This document shows, piece after piece, positions 5,931-11,150 of a stretch of 11,863 nucleotides of DNA. Below the pieces are notes generated by a model. That model did no database searches, was not told the DNA's origin, and worked only from the letters and a program-made list of their open reading frames with translations. Positions within the stretch are counted from its first letter, which is position 1. Each line of letters begins with the position of its first letter. Origin of the DNA: an uncultured Oscillospiraceae bacterium (GTDB lineage Bacteria; Bacillota_A; Clostridia; Oscillospirales; Oscillospiraceae); contig CAJUAW010000087.1 in assembly GCA_910584605.1 (NCBI GenBank), positions 1-11,863 on the forward strand. Reading direction: 5' to 3'. Position numbers and translations under genes: made by a program.

Positions 5931-6671
5931 TCAGGTCACCGTCACAAACTCGGCGCTGACATAGCCGATGGTGCCGTTGTAGTTTACCAGATGCCAGCCG
6001 TTGGCGGTGTTGAGGATGGTGATGGGGGCCCCGTCGGGGGCCTGGGCGAGGACGGCGGCGGATGTGTTGGGCCGGGCCCGGACGTTCAGACTGCCCCACT
6101 CCACATCTACCACCCCGGCGCGGCGGTGTTCCGTCTCGAAGAAGGGGATGCCGAAATACTCGGTCAGGGCCAGCACGATGACCCGGGCGGCGCTGTCCAG
6201 GTTGGCTTTGATCCAGTTGGCATCCTCCACATTGTCGTGGAAGGCCAGCTCGATGAGGACGGAGGGGGCGGTGACCTGAGCGATCTCCCCCAAAGTGGTG
6301 GTGGCCTCGGTGCGCACCAGATTGGGATCGGGGTAGATGGTCTTCAGGCCATCTGCGATGAGCTCTGCCGCCCGCTGGCCGTTGGCGCTGCCAGGGTAGT
6401 AGAAGACGATGGACCCTCTGGCCCTGCCCGCCATGTCCCCGGCGGCGGCGTTGGAGTGGAGGGCCAGATGGAGGTCGTAGTTCCCGGCGTTGGAGGCGGT
6501 GATGGACGATCCGGCGGTCATATCCGGGGTATTCCGGCTGTACCGGATGCCGGAGGCGTCCAGCATGGGGACCATCTTGTCGGCCAGGAGGTTCATCCAC
6601 TCCTCCTCGGTTCCGCCGTTGACGTATGGGTTCCAGTCCTGAGTACTGGGAGATAAATAAATTATGGGCAT
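5931..6671 (-). CDS. N-acetylmuramoyl-L-alanine amidase (Amidase_3) with C-terminal SH3 domain
   Basis: A 246-residue protein: Amidase_3 fold (about 1-180) that cleaves the MurNAc-L-alanine bond of peptidoglycan, then a bacterial SH3 domain (about 187-246; LNVRARP...GYVSAEFV). Visible active-site elements are a Glu in TEEEW (22-24), H72 in LALHSNAA and catalytic E141 in IELAFHDN. The first zinc ligand, normally the His of a DxGHGG motif, is not seen; the position reads SPSTQDWN. The protein has no signal peptide. With the adjacent LysM-GH18 gene, this suggests a spore-associated lytic protein rather than an exported vegetative amidase. ATG at 6671 has GGAGGT 8 nt upstream on the minus strand. 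Confidence 0.83.
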   Translation of the reverse strand: MPIIYLSPSTQDWNPYVNGGTEEEWMNLLADKMVPMLDASGIRYSRNTPDMTAGSSITASNAGNYDLHLALHSNAAAGDMAGRARGSIVFYYPGSANGQRAAELIADGLKTIYPDPNLVRTEATTTLGEIAQVTAPSVLIELAFHDNVEDANWIKANLDSAARVIVLALTEYFGIPFFETEHRRAGVVDVEWGSLNVRARPNTSAAVLAQAPDGAPITILNTANGWHLVNYNGTIGYVSAEFVTVT

Positions 6672-6697
6672 GGCGATGCACCTCCAAAAATTTACCC

Positions 6698-6722
6698 ATC
6701 CTATGAATTTTTTTTGAAAAGT
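6698..6722 (-). promoter_or_regulatory. possible sigma-K/sigma-E type sporulation promoter
   Basis: On the minus strand AC (plus 6721-6722), 15 nt, then CATAGGAT (plus 6698-6705), 26 nt before the amidase ATG. CATAnnnT is the mother-cell sigma -10 pattern. The -35 element is minimal, so this rests mainly on the -10 and on the sporulation-like genes downstream. Confidence 0.35.
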
Positions 6723-6723
6723 G

Positions 6724-6753
6724 TGAAACCTTTCCCAGCGGTCTGCGTCTATA
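6724..6753 (+). promoter_or_regulatory. ECF sigma factor-type promoter (TGAAAC-16-CGTCTA)
   Basis: TGAAAC (6724-6729), 16 nt, CGTCTATA (6746-6753). This is the classic bipartite ECF pattern of Firmicutes (sigma-W/M-like), including the CTTT just after the -35. No sigma-A hexamers are placed correctly for this gene. The start codon at 6788 lies about 30 nt after the expected transcription start. Confidence 0.7.
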
Positions 6754-6787
6754 GGGGTAGAAGCCGCAACGAAAGGGAGGATTTTTT

Positions 6788-7741
6788 ATGAAACAGAAGC
6801 TGTTTGTCCTGTGTATGGCGGCGGCCCTGCTGCTGGCGGGATGCGGCGGCGGAGCGACGGCCGGCAGCATGGCTGCGTCCAGCACCCCCGGCGCGTCCTC
6901 GGGGGAGTTCCAGGAGAGCTGGGGCGGCGAAAACTATTGGGACATGGGCGCGCCTGCAGAGCCGGACACACCTCTGGGAGAGGGTGAGAGCGGTTCCGTT
7001 TACCAAAACACCCGGGCCAAGCTGATCCGCCGGGCGGAGCTGTCCATCCAGACGGAGCAGTTTGACCAGAGCGAGGCCGCCCTGAACCAGCTGGTGGACA
7101 GCTGCGGCGGCTACTTTGAGACGTCCAGCCGTTACGGCGGCAGCTGGCGGGACGTCAACGCCAACCGCAATGGGGAGTACACGGTCCGGGTGCCGGCGGA
7201 GAAATACAGCCAATTTGTAACCAGCGCCGGGGATCTGGGCTATGTGACCAGCATAAACGAGACCAGCGAGGACGTAGGCGAGGCGTACTACGACACCGAG
7301 GCCCGGCTGAAAACCCAGCGCACCAAGCAGGAGCGCCTGCTGGCTCTGCTGGAGCGGGCGGAGACCATGGAGGATATCATCGCCCTGGAGAACGCTCTCA
7401 GCGATGTGGAGTACCAGATCGAGCAGTATTCCTCCACCCTGAACCGGTACGACGCCCTCATCGGCTTTGCCACCTTCAACATCTACCTCAACGAGGTGAA
7501 CCGGGTCACCCAGGAGGTGGGTGAGACCGCCTCCCTGGGCGCGCGGATGGCGGCGGGCTTCCAGGCCAGCTTCCGGGGCCTGGGCCAGGGCTTCCAGAAC
7601 TTCCTGATTTGGGCGTCCTACAACATTTTCCTGCTGGTGATTCTGGCCGCAGTGGCGGTTGTGGCCGTGATCGTTGGCAAGCGGGAGCTGGACAAGCGGA
7701 ACGGAAAGGGGGATAAAAAGGGTGAACAGGAGCATCCATAA
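6788..7741 (+). CDS. DUF4349 domain lipoprotein
   Basis: A 317-residue cell-envelope protein. Residues 1-19 form a lipoprotein signal (MKQKLFVLCMAAALLLAGC; lipobox LAGC, C19). A low-complexity Gly/Ser-rich linker follows. The DUF4349 domain spans about 75-300: a region starting KLIRRAELSIQTEQFDQ, a coiled coil rich in Glu/Gln/Leu (about 170-225), then a transmembrane helix near the C-terminus (NIFLLVILAAVAVVAVIVG) and a short basic cytoplasmic tail. The function of DUF4349 is unknown. ATG 6788 has AAAGGGAGG 7 nt upstream. The ECF-type promoter directly upstream suggests envelope-stress or sigma-factor-linked control. It overlaps the next lipoprotein gene by 20 nt. Confidence 0.87.
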   Translation: MKQKLFVLCMAAALLLAGCGGGATAGSMAASSTPGASSGEFQESWGGENYWDMGAPAEPDTPLGEGESGSVYQNTRAKLIRRAELSIQTEQFDQSEAALNQLVDSCGGYFETSSRYGGSWRDVNANRNGEYTVRVPAEKYSQFVTSAGDLGYVTSINETSEDVGEAYYDTEARLKTQRTKQERLLALLERAETMEDIIALENALSDVEYQIEQYSSTLNRYDALIGFATFNIYLNEVNRVTQEVGETASLGARMAAGFQASFRGLGQGFQNFLIWASYNIFLLVILAAVAVVAVIVGKRELDKRNGKGDKKGEQEHP

Positions 7742-8165
7742 ACGGGCCGGGATCGGGCTGGCCGCCGCCGCGCTGGCGCTCCTGCTGCTTGTAAACGGCT
7801 GCAGCGGGCTGTCCCGCTCCCCGCACAGCGGCCCGCCCTCCGAGGACATTGCCTGCCTGACCGAACAGCATCAGTATCCAGAGGGAACCAGAAGTATTAC
7901 CATTCAGGTCGTGGAGCAGGGAGACTTTCGGGGGGAACTCGACAAGCCCTATTTGGAGGTGGAGCGGTCCGGCCAGTGGTATGTGCTCCCCAAGCAGCCT
8001 TCCGAGAACGAGCCGGCCAATCTGCTCTTTGTGTCTGGACGGACGGAGTGGGAGATCGGTCTGGCGGCTTACGATTTGGGCCCCGGCCAATACCGGGCGG
8101 TGTTCGACTATTGGGGCGGTGACGGCTATTTTGCCTTCCCCTTTGAGGTTGTGGAGGCAGAATAA
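7722..8165 (+). CDS. small lipoprotein with bacterial Ig-like domain
   Basis: A 147-residue exported protein. The chosen start is GTG at 7722, behind GAAAGGGGG (7704-7712), giving a short basic N-terminus, a hydrophobic segment (GIGLAAAALALLLLVNGC) and lipid-attachment C27. The in-frame ATG at 7674 would add 16 residues inside the preceding gene and lacks a good ribosome binding site. The mature part (YPEGTRSITIQVVEQGD... LEVERSGQWYVLPKQ... LGPGQYRAVFDYW) resembles the beta-sandwich Ig-like domains found in many clostridial lipoproteins. Its 20-nt overlap with the DUF4349 gene implies coupled translation and shared envelope function. Ligand or partner unknown. Confidence 0.78.
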   Translation: MNRSIHKRAGIGLAAAALALLLLVNGCSGLSRSPHSGPPSEDIACLTEQHQYPEGTRSITIQVVEQGDFRGELDKPYLEVERSGQWYVLPKQPSENEPANLLFVSGRTEWEIGLAAYDLGPGQYRAVFDYWGGDGYFAFPFEVVEAE

Positions 8166-8167
8166 AA

Positions 8168-8193
8168 CCGCTCTGTCACACTTGACAGAGCGG
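8168..8193. terminator. hairpin after the Ig-like lipoprotein gene
   Basis: A perfect 11-bp stem (CCGCTCTGTCA at 8168-8178 with 8183-8193) and 4-nt loop begin right after the stop codon. It has an A tract on its 5' side and no T tract on its 3' side, so as an intrinsic terminator it would work better on the minus strand. Its 3' arm contains the -35 box of the promoter at 8182. Confidence 0.5.
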
Positions 8194-8209
8194 CGGAGTT
8201 GGGTATAAT
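8182..8209 (+). promoter_or_regulatory. consensus sigma-A promoter of the structured leader
   Basis: TTGACA (8182-8187), a 16-nt spacer and TATAAT (8204-8209). Both hexamers are perfect. It points into 270 bp with no sizeable gene, so it probably makes a leader or small RNA beginning near 8216. Confidence 0.78.
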
Positions 8210-8219
8210 AAAAATAAAA

Positions 8220-8383
8220 GGGCGCTGTTACTGACGGTTAGCCCATACAGCTAGTCCAAACAAAATGTTGACCGCTTGGGTACCGGCCGAGCGGTCAACA
8301 TGTGTTTATGGCAGACCGGTAAAAGAGGATTGCTCTATGCAGCAGCGCGGTCTTCTGTCCCACCTGACTGGCGGGTATTTTTG
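8220..8383 (+). ncRNA. structured leader or small RNA upstream of merR
   Basis: Plus-strand pairings visible: GCGCTGTT (8222-8229) with AGCAGCGC (8341-8348) closes the region. A long hairpin has ATGTTGACCGCT (8265-8276) paired perfectly with 8290-8301, extended by AAACA/TGTTT (8258-8262 with 8303-8307). AGACCG/CGGTCT can pair near 8313-8318 and 8348-8353. A weak hairpin (8362-8366 with 8372-8376) is followed by ATTTTT and could terminate. I do not recognise a known riboswitch or RNA family. It may be an attenuator for merR or a free small RNA. Confidence 0.45.
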
Positions 8384-8384
8384 A
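8337..8384 (+). CDS. putative 15-residue leader peptide
   Basis: ATG at 8337 follows AAGAGGA (8323-8329) by 7 nt. It encodes MQQRGLLSHLTGGYF and stops at TGA 8382-8384. The coding sequence overlaps the 3' closing arm of the leader RNA and the weak terminator-like hairpin, so translating it would disrupt both. This is what a translation-controlled attenuator would need. Translation is unproven. Confidence 0.4.
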   Translation: MQQRGLLSHLTGGYF

Positions 8385-8432
8385 TGATACAGCCGCGTGT
8401 CTAAGATGGTCAAATTTTTTTGAAAAGATCCC

Positions 8433-8463
8433 TTGACTCTGCCGCAGCGTCAACTGTTACTAT
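8433..8463 (+). promoter_or_regulatory. MerR-type promoter with palindromic operator
   Basis: TTGACT (8433-8438), a long 19-nt spacer and TACTAT (8458-8463). A dyad spans 8433-8453, with left arm TTGACtCTGC and right arm GCAGcGTCAA around one central base; only the lower-case positions fail to pair. Overlong spacers of 19-20 bp carrying a dyad are the signature of promoters activated by MerR-family proteins, so the downstream gene is probably autoregulated. Confidence 0.8.
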
Positions 8464-8484
8464 GATGTTCGGGAGGTGACCGGA

Positions 8485-9243
8485 ATGGAATACACCATTC
8501 AAGCACTGTCGCGCCTGTCGGGGGTGACCACCCGCGCCCTGCGCTGGTACGACAAGATCGGTCTGCTGACGCCCTCCGGCCGGACAGAGGGCAACTACCG
8601 CCTCTACGGCCCGGCGGAGGTGGACCGGCTCCAGGACATCCTGTACTACCGGGCCCTCGGGGTGGAGTTGGCCCAGGTGAAACGAATCCTGGACGATCCC
8701 TCCTACAACCGCCTGGCCGTCCTGCGAAGCCATCTGGCCGCCCTGGAGGCGGAGCGGGAGCGGGTTCAGGGACTTATCAACTCTGTAAAGGAAACTATCT
8801 TGACACAGGAAAGGGATGAAATTATGATTGACGAAAAGAAATTTGAGGCATTCAAGCGGGGCGCACTGGAGGAGTACAGGAAGACCTATGAGGCCGAGAG
8901 CCGGGAACAGTACGGCGATGTTGAGGTGGACGCAATGCTTACCCGGCTCCAGGGCGTGACTCAGGAGCAGTACGCCGAGTGGGAAAGCCTGGGCAGGGAA
9001 ATTTTGGAGAAGCTGTCTGCGGCTGTAACCGCCGGGACCGACCCGGCAGGAGAGGTGGGGAAAGAGCTCGCCGCTCTCCACCAACGCTGGCTCACCGTCA
9101 CTGGGAACCAGTATGACGTGCAGCGCCACCGGGGCCTGGCGGAGCTGTATGTACAGGATGGACGCTTTACAGCCTACTACGACCGGGAGGTCCCCGGCTG
9201 CGCCCGCTTCCTCCGGGACGCGGTGCTCCACTGGATCGCCTGA
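8485..9243 (+). CDS. MerR-family regulator with TipAS drug-binding domain (TipA/Mta-like)
   Basis: A 252-residue cytoplasmic transcription factor. The MerR winged helix-turn-helix is residues 1-70 (YTIQALSRLSGVTTRALRWYDKIGLL... NYRLYGPAEVDRLQ). A dimerising coiled coil covers about 75-108, and a TipAS-type helical domain 114-252. TipAL of Streptomyces binds thiopeptides through this domain, and Mta of B. subtilis (similar length) activates multidrug transporters. ATG 8485 has GGGAGG 8 nt upstream; the in-frame GTG at 8476 overlaps that site. The target operator is probably the dyad in its own promoter. An internal start at M114 could make the ligand-binding domain alone. No transporter gene adjoins it; an atp operon follows after a terminator. 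Confidence 0.92.
   Translation: MEYTIQALSRLSGVTTRALRWYDKIGLLTPSGRTEGNYRLYGPAEVDRLQDILYYRALGVELAQVKRILDDPSYNRLAVLRSHLAALEAERERVQGLINSVKETILTQERDEIMIDEKKFEAFKRGALEEYRKTYEAESREQYGDVEVDAMLTRLQGVTQEQYAEWESLGREILEKLSAAVTAGTDPAGEVGKELAALHQRWLTVTGNQYDVQRHRGLAELYVQDGRFTAYYDREVPGCARFLRDAVLHWIA
8807..8826 (+). promoter_or_regulatory. possible internal translation start for a short TipAS-like product
   Basis: AGGAAAGGG (8807-8815) precedes the in-frame ATG 8824-8826 by 8 nt, exactly at the junction of the coiled coil and the TipAS domain. It would give a 139-residue C-terminal protein. In Streptomyces tipA the same kind of internal start yields TipAS of about 144 residues. Confidence 0.4.
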
Positions 9244-9255
9244 GCACTGACCCCT

Positions 9256-9290
9256 CTGCCGCCCCTGCGGGACCGCCGCAGGGGCGGCAG
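9256..9290 (+). terminator. hairpin after merR
   Basis: A perfect 15-bp GC-rich stem (CTGCCGCCCCTGCGG at 9256-9270 with 9276-9290) and 5-nt loop, 12 nt after the merR stop. Only TATGTTT follows, so the U tract is poor, but stem strength and position favour a terminator separating merR from the atp operon. Confidence 0.7.
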
Positions 9291-9355
9291 TATGTTTACC
9301 ATGTTAAGAAAGCGTATAAATGCTTTTTTTGGCGATTTGCAGAAAAGGAGCTCCC

Positions 9356-9383
9356 TTGACTTTGGGAAGAGAGTTGCTATAAT
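9356..9383 (+). promoter_or_regulatory. sigma-A promoter of the ATP synthase operon
   Basis: TTGACT (9356-9361), a 16-nt spacer and TATAAT (9378-9383), with TG just upstream of the -10. The leader of roughly 55 nt contains a 7-bp hairpin, GGCGTCC/GGACGCC (9398-9404 with 9409-9415), before the atpB ribosome binding site. No atpI gene precedes atpB. Confidence 0.82.
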
Positions 9384-9444
9384 ATAGGAGGTACCGAGGC
9401 GTCCGCTGGGACGCCGCTCAGTTCTAATTAAGAGAAGGGATGTT

Positions 9445-10275
9445 ATGAAGCAACACAAGAAAGCTCTGGCGCTGTTTGGCGGCGCGGCTCTGGTCCTGCT
9501 GCTGGGGGCGCTGCTGGCCGGATCGCCCGGCCGGTCAGAGAGCGTGCAGGAGACGATGCGTGACGCCGTCCTGCATGACGTCAATCAGATCAGCCTTTTC
9601 GGACTGAAGGCGGTAAATCCGGGCTTGATCTCCTCGTTTTTGGTCACAGCGGTCCTGCTGCTGGCTGCGGTCGTGATCCGGGCCTTCGTCATTCCCCGGT
9701 TCCAATACCGTCCGGGCAGGCTCCAGCTGGCGCTGGAGGAGGCGGTTGGCCTCTTTGACGGCATGGCCAGGGGGGACAGCCCGCACCGCTTCAAGTTCCT
9801 GGGGGCCTACATCTTTGCCGCCGGCGCCTATATCTTCGTGGGCACGCTGTTCGAGCTGCTGGGCCTTCAAGCCATGACGGTCCATGGACAGCCCATCACC
9901 CTGCCCGCCCCGCTGTCCGACGTCAACGCCGCCATCGCCATGGGGACCCTGTCCTATCTGGTGATCCTGTCCGGCGGCGTGGCCCAAAACGGGATCAAGG
10001 GGGTCGGCAAGACTCTGAAGGAGTTCTCCCTGCCCATCTCCATGAGCTTCCGTCTCTTTGGCGCTCTGCTCAGCGGCCTGCTGGTGACAGAGCTGGTCTA
10101 CTACTACATCAGCCTGAGCTTTGTCCTGCCGGTTCTGGTAGGGGTGCTGTTCACCCTGCTCCACGCTCTGGTCCAGACCTACGTGCTCACCATGCTGGTT
10201 TCCATGTACTACGGCGAGGTATCCGAGCCCAGCGGACACAAAGAAAACGAAGCCGCGCACGCCGCGCAGACATAA
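9445..10275 (+). CDS. atpB: F0F1 ATP synthase subunit a
   Basis: The membrane subunit that forms the two ion half-channels against the c-ring. 276 residues with a hydrophobic N-terminus (about 8-26) and further helices at about 61-83, 119-140, 163-180 and 200-255. Family motifs are RPGRLQLALEEAVG (89-102), PLSDVNAAIAMG (156-167) and the essential arginine R203 in FRLFG. Around it the sequence reads RLFGALLSGLL: the Asn and Glu that follow the arginine in E. coli (N214, E219) are Ala207 and Leu212 here, although a Glu lies one helical turn later (E216). ATG 9445 has AGAAGGGA upstream. First gene of the operon; atpE follows after 18 nt. Confidence 0.93.
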   Translation: MKQHKKALALFGGAALVLLLGALLAGSPGRSESVQETMRDAVLHDVNQISLFGLKAVNPGLISSFLVTAVLLLAAVVIRAFVIPRFQYRPGRLQLALEEAVGLFDGMARGDSPHRFKFLGAYIFAAGAYIFVGTLFELLGLQAMTVHGQPITLPAPLSDVNAAIAMGTLSYLVILSGGVAQNGIKGVGKTLKEFSLPISMSFRLFGALLSGLLVTELVYYYISLSFVLPVLVGVLFTLLHALVQTYVLTMLVSMYYGEVSEPSGHKENEAAHAAQT

Positions 10276-10293
10276 ATTGAGGGGGTTTTTATA

Positions 10294-10653
10294 ATGAAGC
10301 ATCTGTTGAAACGCATCCTGATCCTTGGCGGGGTTCTGGTCCTGAGCCTGGCCCTGATGGCGCCCGCCCTGGCTGCGGCGCCCGCCGGAGACGAGACGTC
10401 CGCCGCAGAGACTCAGGTGGTGGACAACACCACCGGCCTGAAGGCCATCGCCGTCGCTCTGGCCATCGGCATCGCCGCCGGCGGCGGCGGCATCGGCATG
10501 GGTCTGGCCGCGGCCAAGTCGGCGGAGGGTATCTCCCGCCAGCCTGCGGCGGAGGGCAAGATCCGCACCATGATGATGCTGGGTCTGGTCTTTATTGAAA
10601 CGGCCATCATCTACGCATTGCTGGTGGTTATTCTCATTATCTTCGTATTGTAA
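10294..10653 (+). CDS. atpE: F0F1 ATP synthase subunit c with N-terminal presequence
   Basis: The c-ring proteolipid. 119 residues against the usual 70-90, because a signal-peptide-like segment (about 1-27, ending PALA) and a short acidic/polar stretch (30-46) precede the two-helix hairpin. Helix 1 holds the Gly-rich GIAAGGGGIGMG (59-70), the polar loop is SRQPAAEGKIRT (81-92), and helix 2 carries the ion-binding carboxylate E102 in FIETAIIY. Ungapped comparison with the Na+-binding Ilyobacter ring places M69 where Gln32 sits and T103 where Ser66 sits, so the full Na+ site is not present and protons are the more likely ion (inference). GAGGGGG lies 8 nt before the ATG. Confidence 0.94.
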   Translation: MKHLLKRILILGGVLVLSLALMAPALAAAPAGDETSAAETQVVDNTTGLKAIAVALAIGIAAGGGGIGMGLAAAKSAEGISRQPAAEGKIRTMMMLGLVFIETAIIYALLVVILIIFVL

Positions 10654-10667
10654 GGCAGGTGGGAACG

Positions 10668-11150
10668 ATGCCGCTGAATATTGATTGGCAGCAGATCTTG
10701 CTGCATTGGATGAATCTGGCCATCCTGACCGGCGGGCTGTACATCCTGCTCTACAAGCCGGTGAAGGGGTTTATCGCCAAGCGGGAGGAGCACTACCGCC
10801 AGCTGGATGAGCAGGCGGCCCAGAAGCTGGCCGAGGCGGAGCGGGTCCACGCAGAGTATCAGGCCAAGCTGGACGGGGCGGATGAAGAGATCCATCAGGC
10901 CCGGGCCAAGGCCCAGCAGGCCATTCAGCAGTCCACCGAGGACCAGCTGGCCCAGGCGAAGGAGCAGGCCCGGCAGATCGTGGCCCACGCCCAGACCGAG
11001 GCGGAGCAGAGCCGGGAGCGGGTGCTGCGGGAGTCCCAGCGGGAGCTGCGGAAGCTGGCGGCTCAGGCCACCAAGAAGCTGGCATTCCAGGCCGATCCCT
11101 TCGACCAGTTCTTAGACCTGGCGGAGGAGGGAGAAGAGTATGAGGAGTGA
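10668..11150 (+). CDS. atpF: F0F1 ATP synthase subunit b
   Basis: The peripheral-stalk subunit: one N-terminal membrane helix (about residues 8-28, ILLHWMNLAILTGGLYILLY) and the typical KPVKGFIAKREE, then a long charged coiled coil rich in Gln, Glu, Ala and Arg. The 160-residue length is normal. It ends in an acidic tail (DLAEEGEEYEE). It carries no delta-like domain at its C-terminus, which rules out a mycobacterial-type b-delta fusion. The start is ATG 10668 behind AGGTGG; the in-frame GTG at 10659 lies within that site. The gene overlaps the following delta-alpha gene by 11 nt. Confidence 0.93.
   Translation: MPLNIDWQQILLHWMNLAILTGGLYILLYKPVKGFIAKREEHYRQLDEQAAQKLAEAERVHAEYQAKLDGADEEIHQARAKAQQAIQQSTEDQLAQAKEQARQIVAHAQTEAEQSRERVLRESQRELRKLAAQATKKLAFQADPFDQFLDLAEEGEEYEE

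Noticed and set aside
5917..6885. Long minus-strand open frame upstream of the LysM-GH18 start
   Set aside because: It is a shadow of the amidase gene and the divergent DUF4349 gene; its translation is low-complexity Arg/Pro-rich, and the LysM domain with a strong ribosome binding site starts at 5916.
8800..8828. TTGACA-17-TATGAT promoter-like sequence inside merR
   Set aside because: A close consensus match, but its -10 overlaps the M114 codon, so it could not produce the TipAS-like product, and it lies in constrained coding sequence; a terminator separates it from atpB.
9309..9330. AAAGCG/TGCTTT hairpin followed by T residues between merR and atpB
   Set aside because: The stem is only 6 weak pairs including a G-U; the GC-rich hairpin at 9256-9290 is the better terminator, though this one may add a late U tract.
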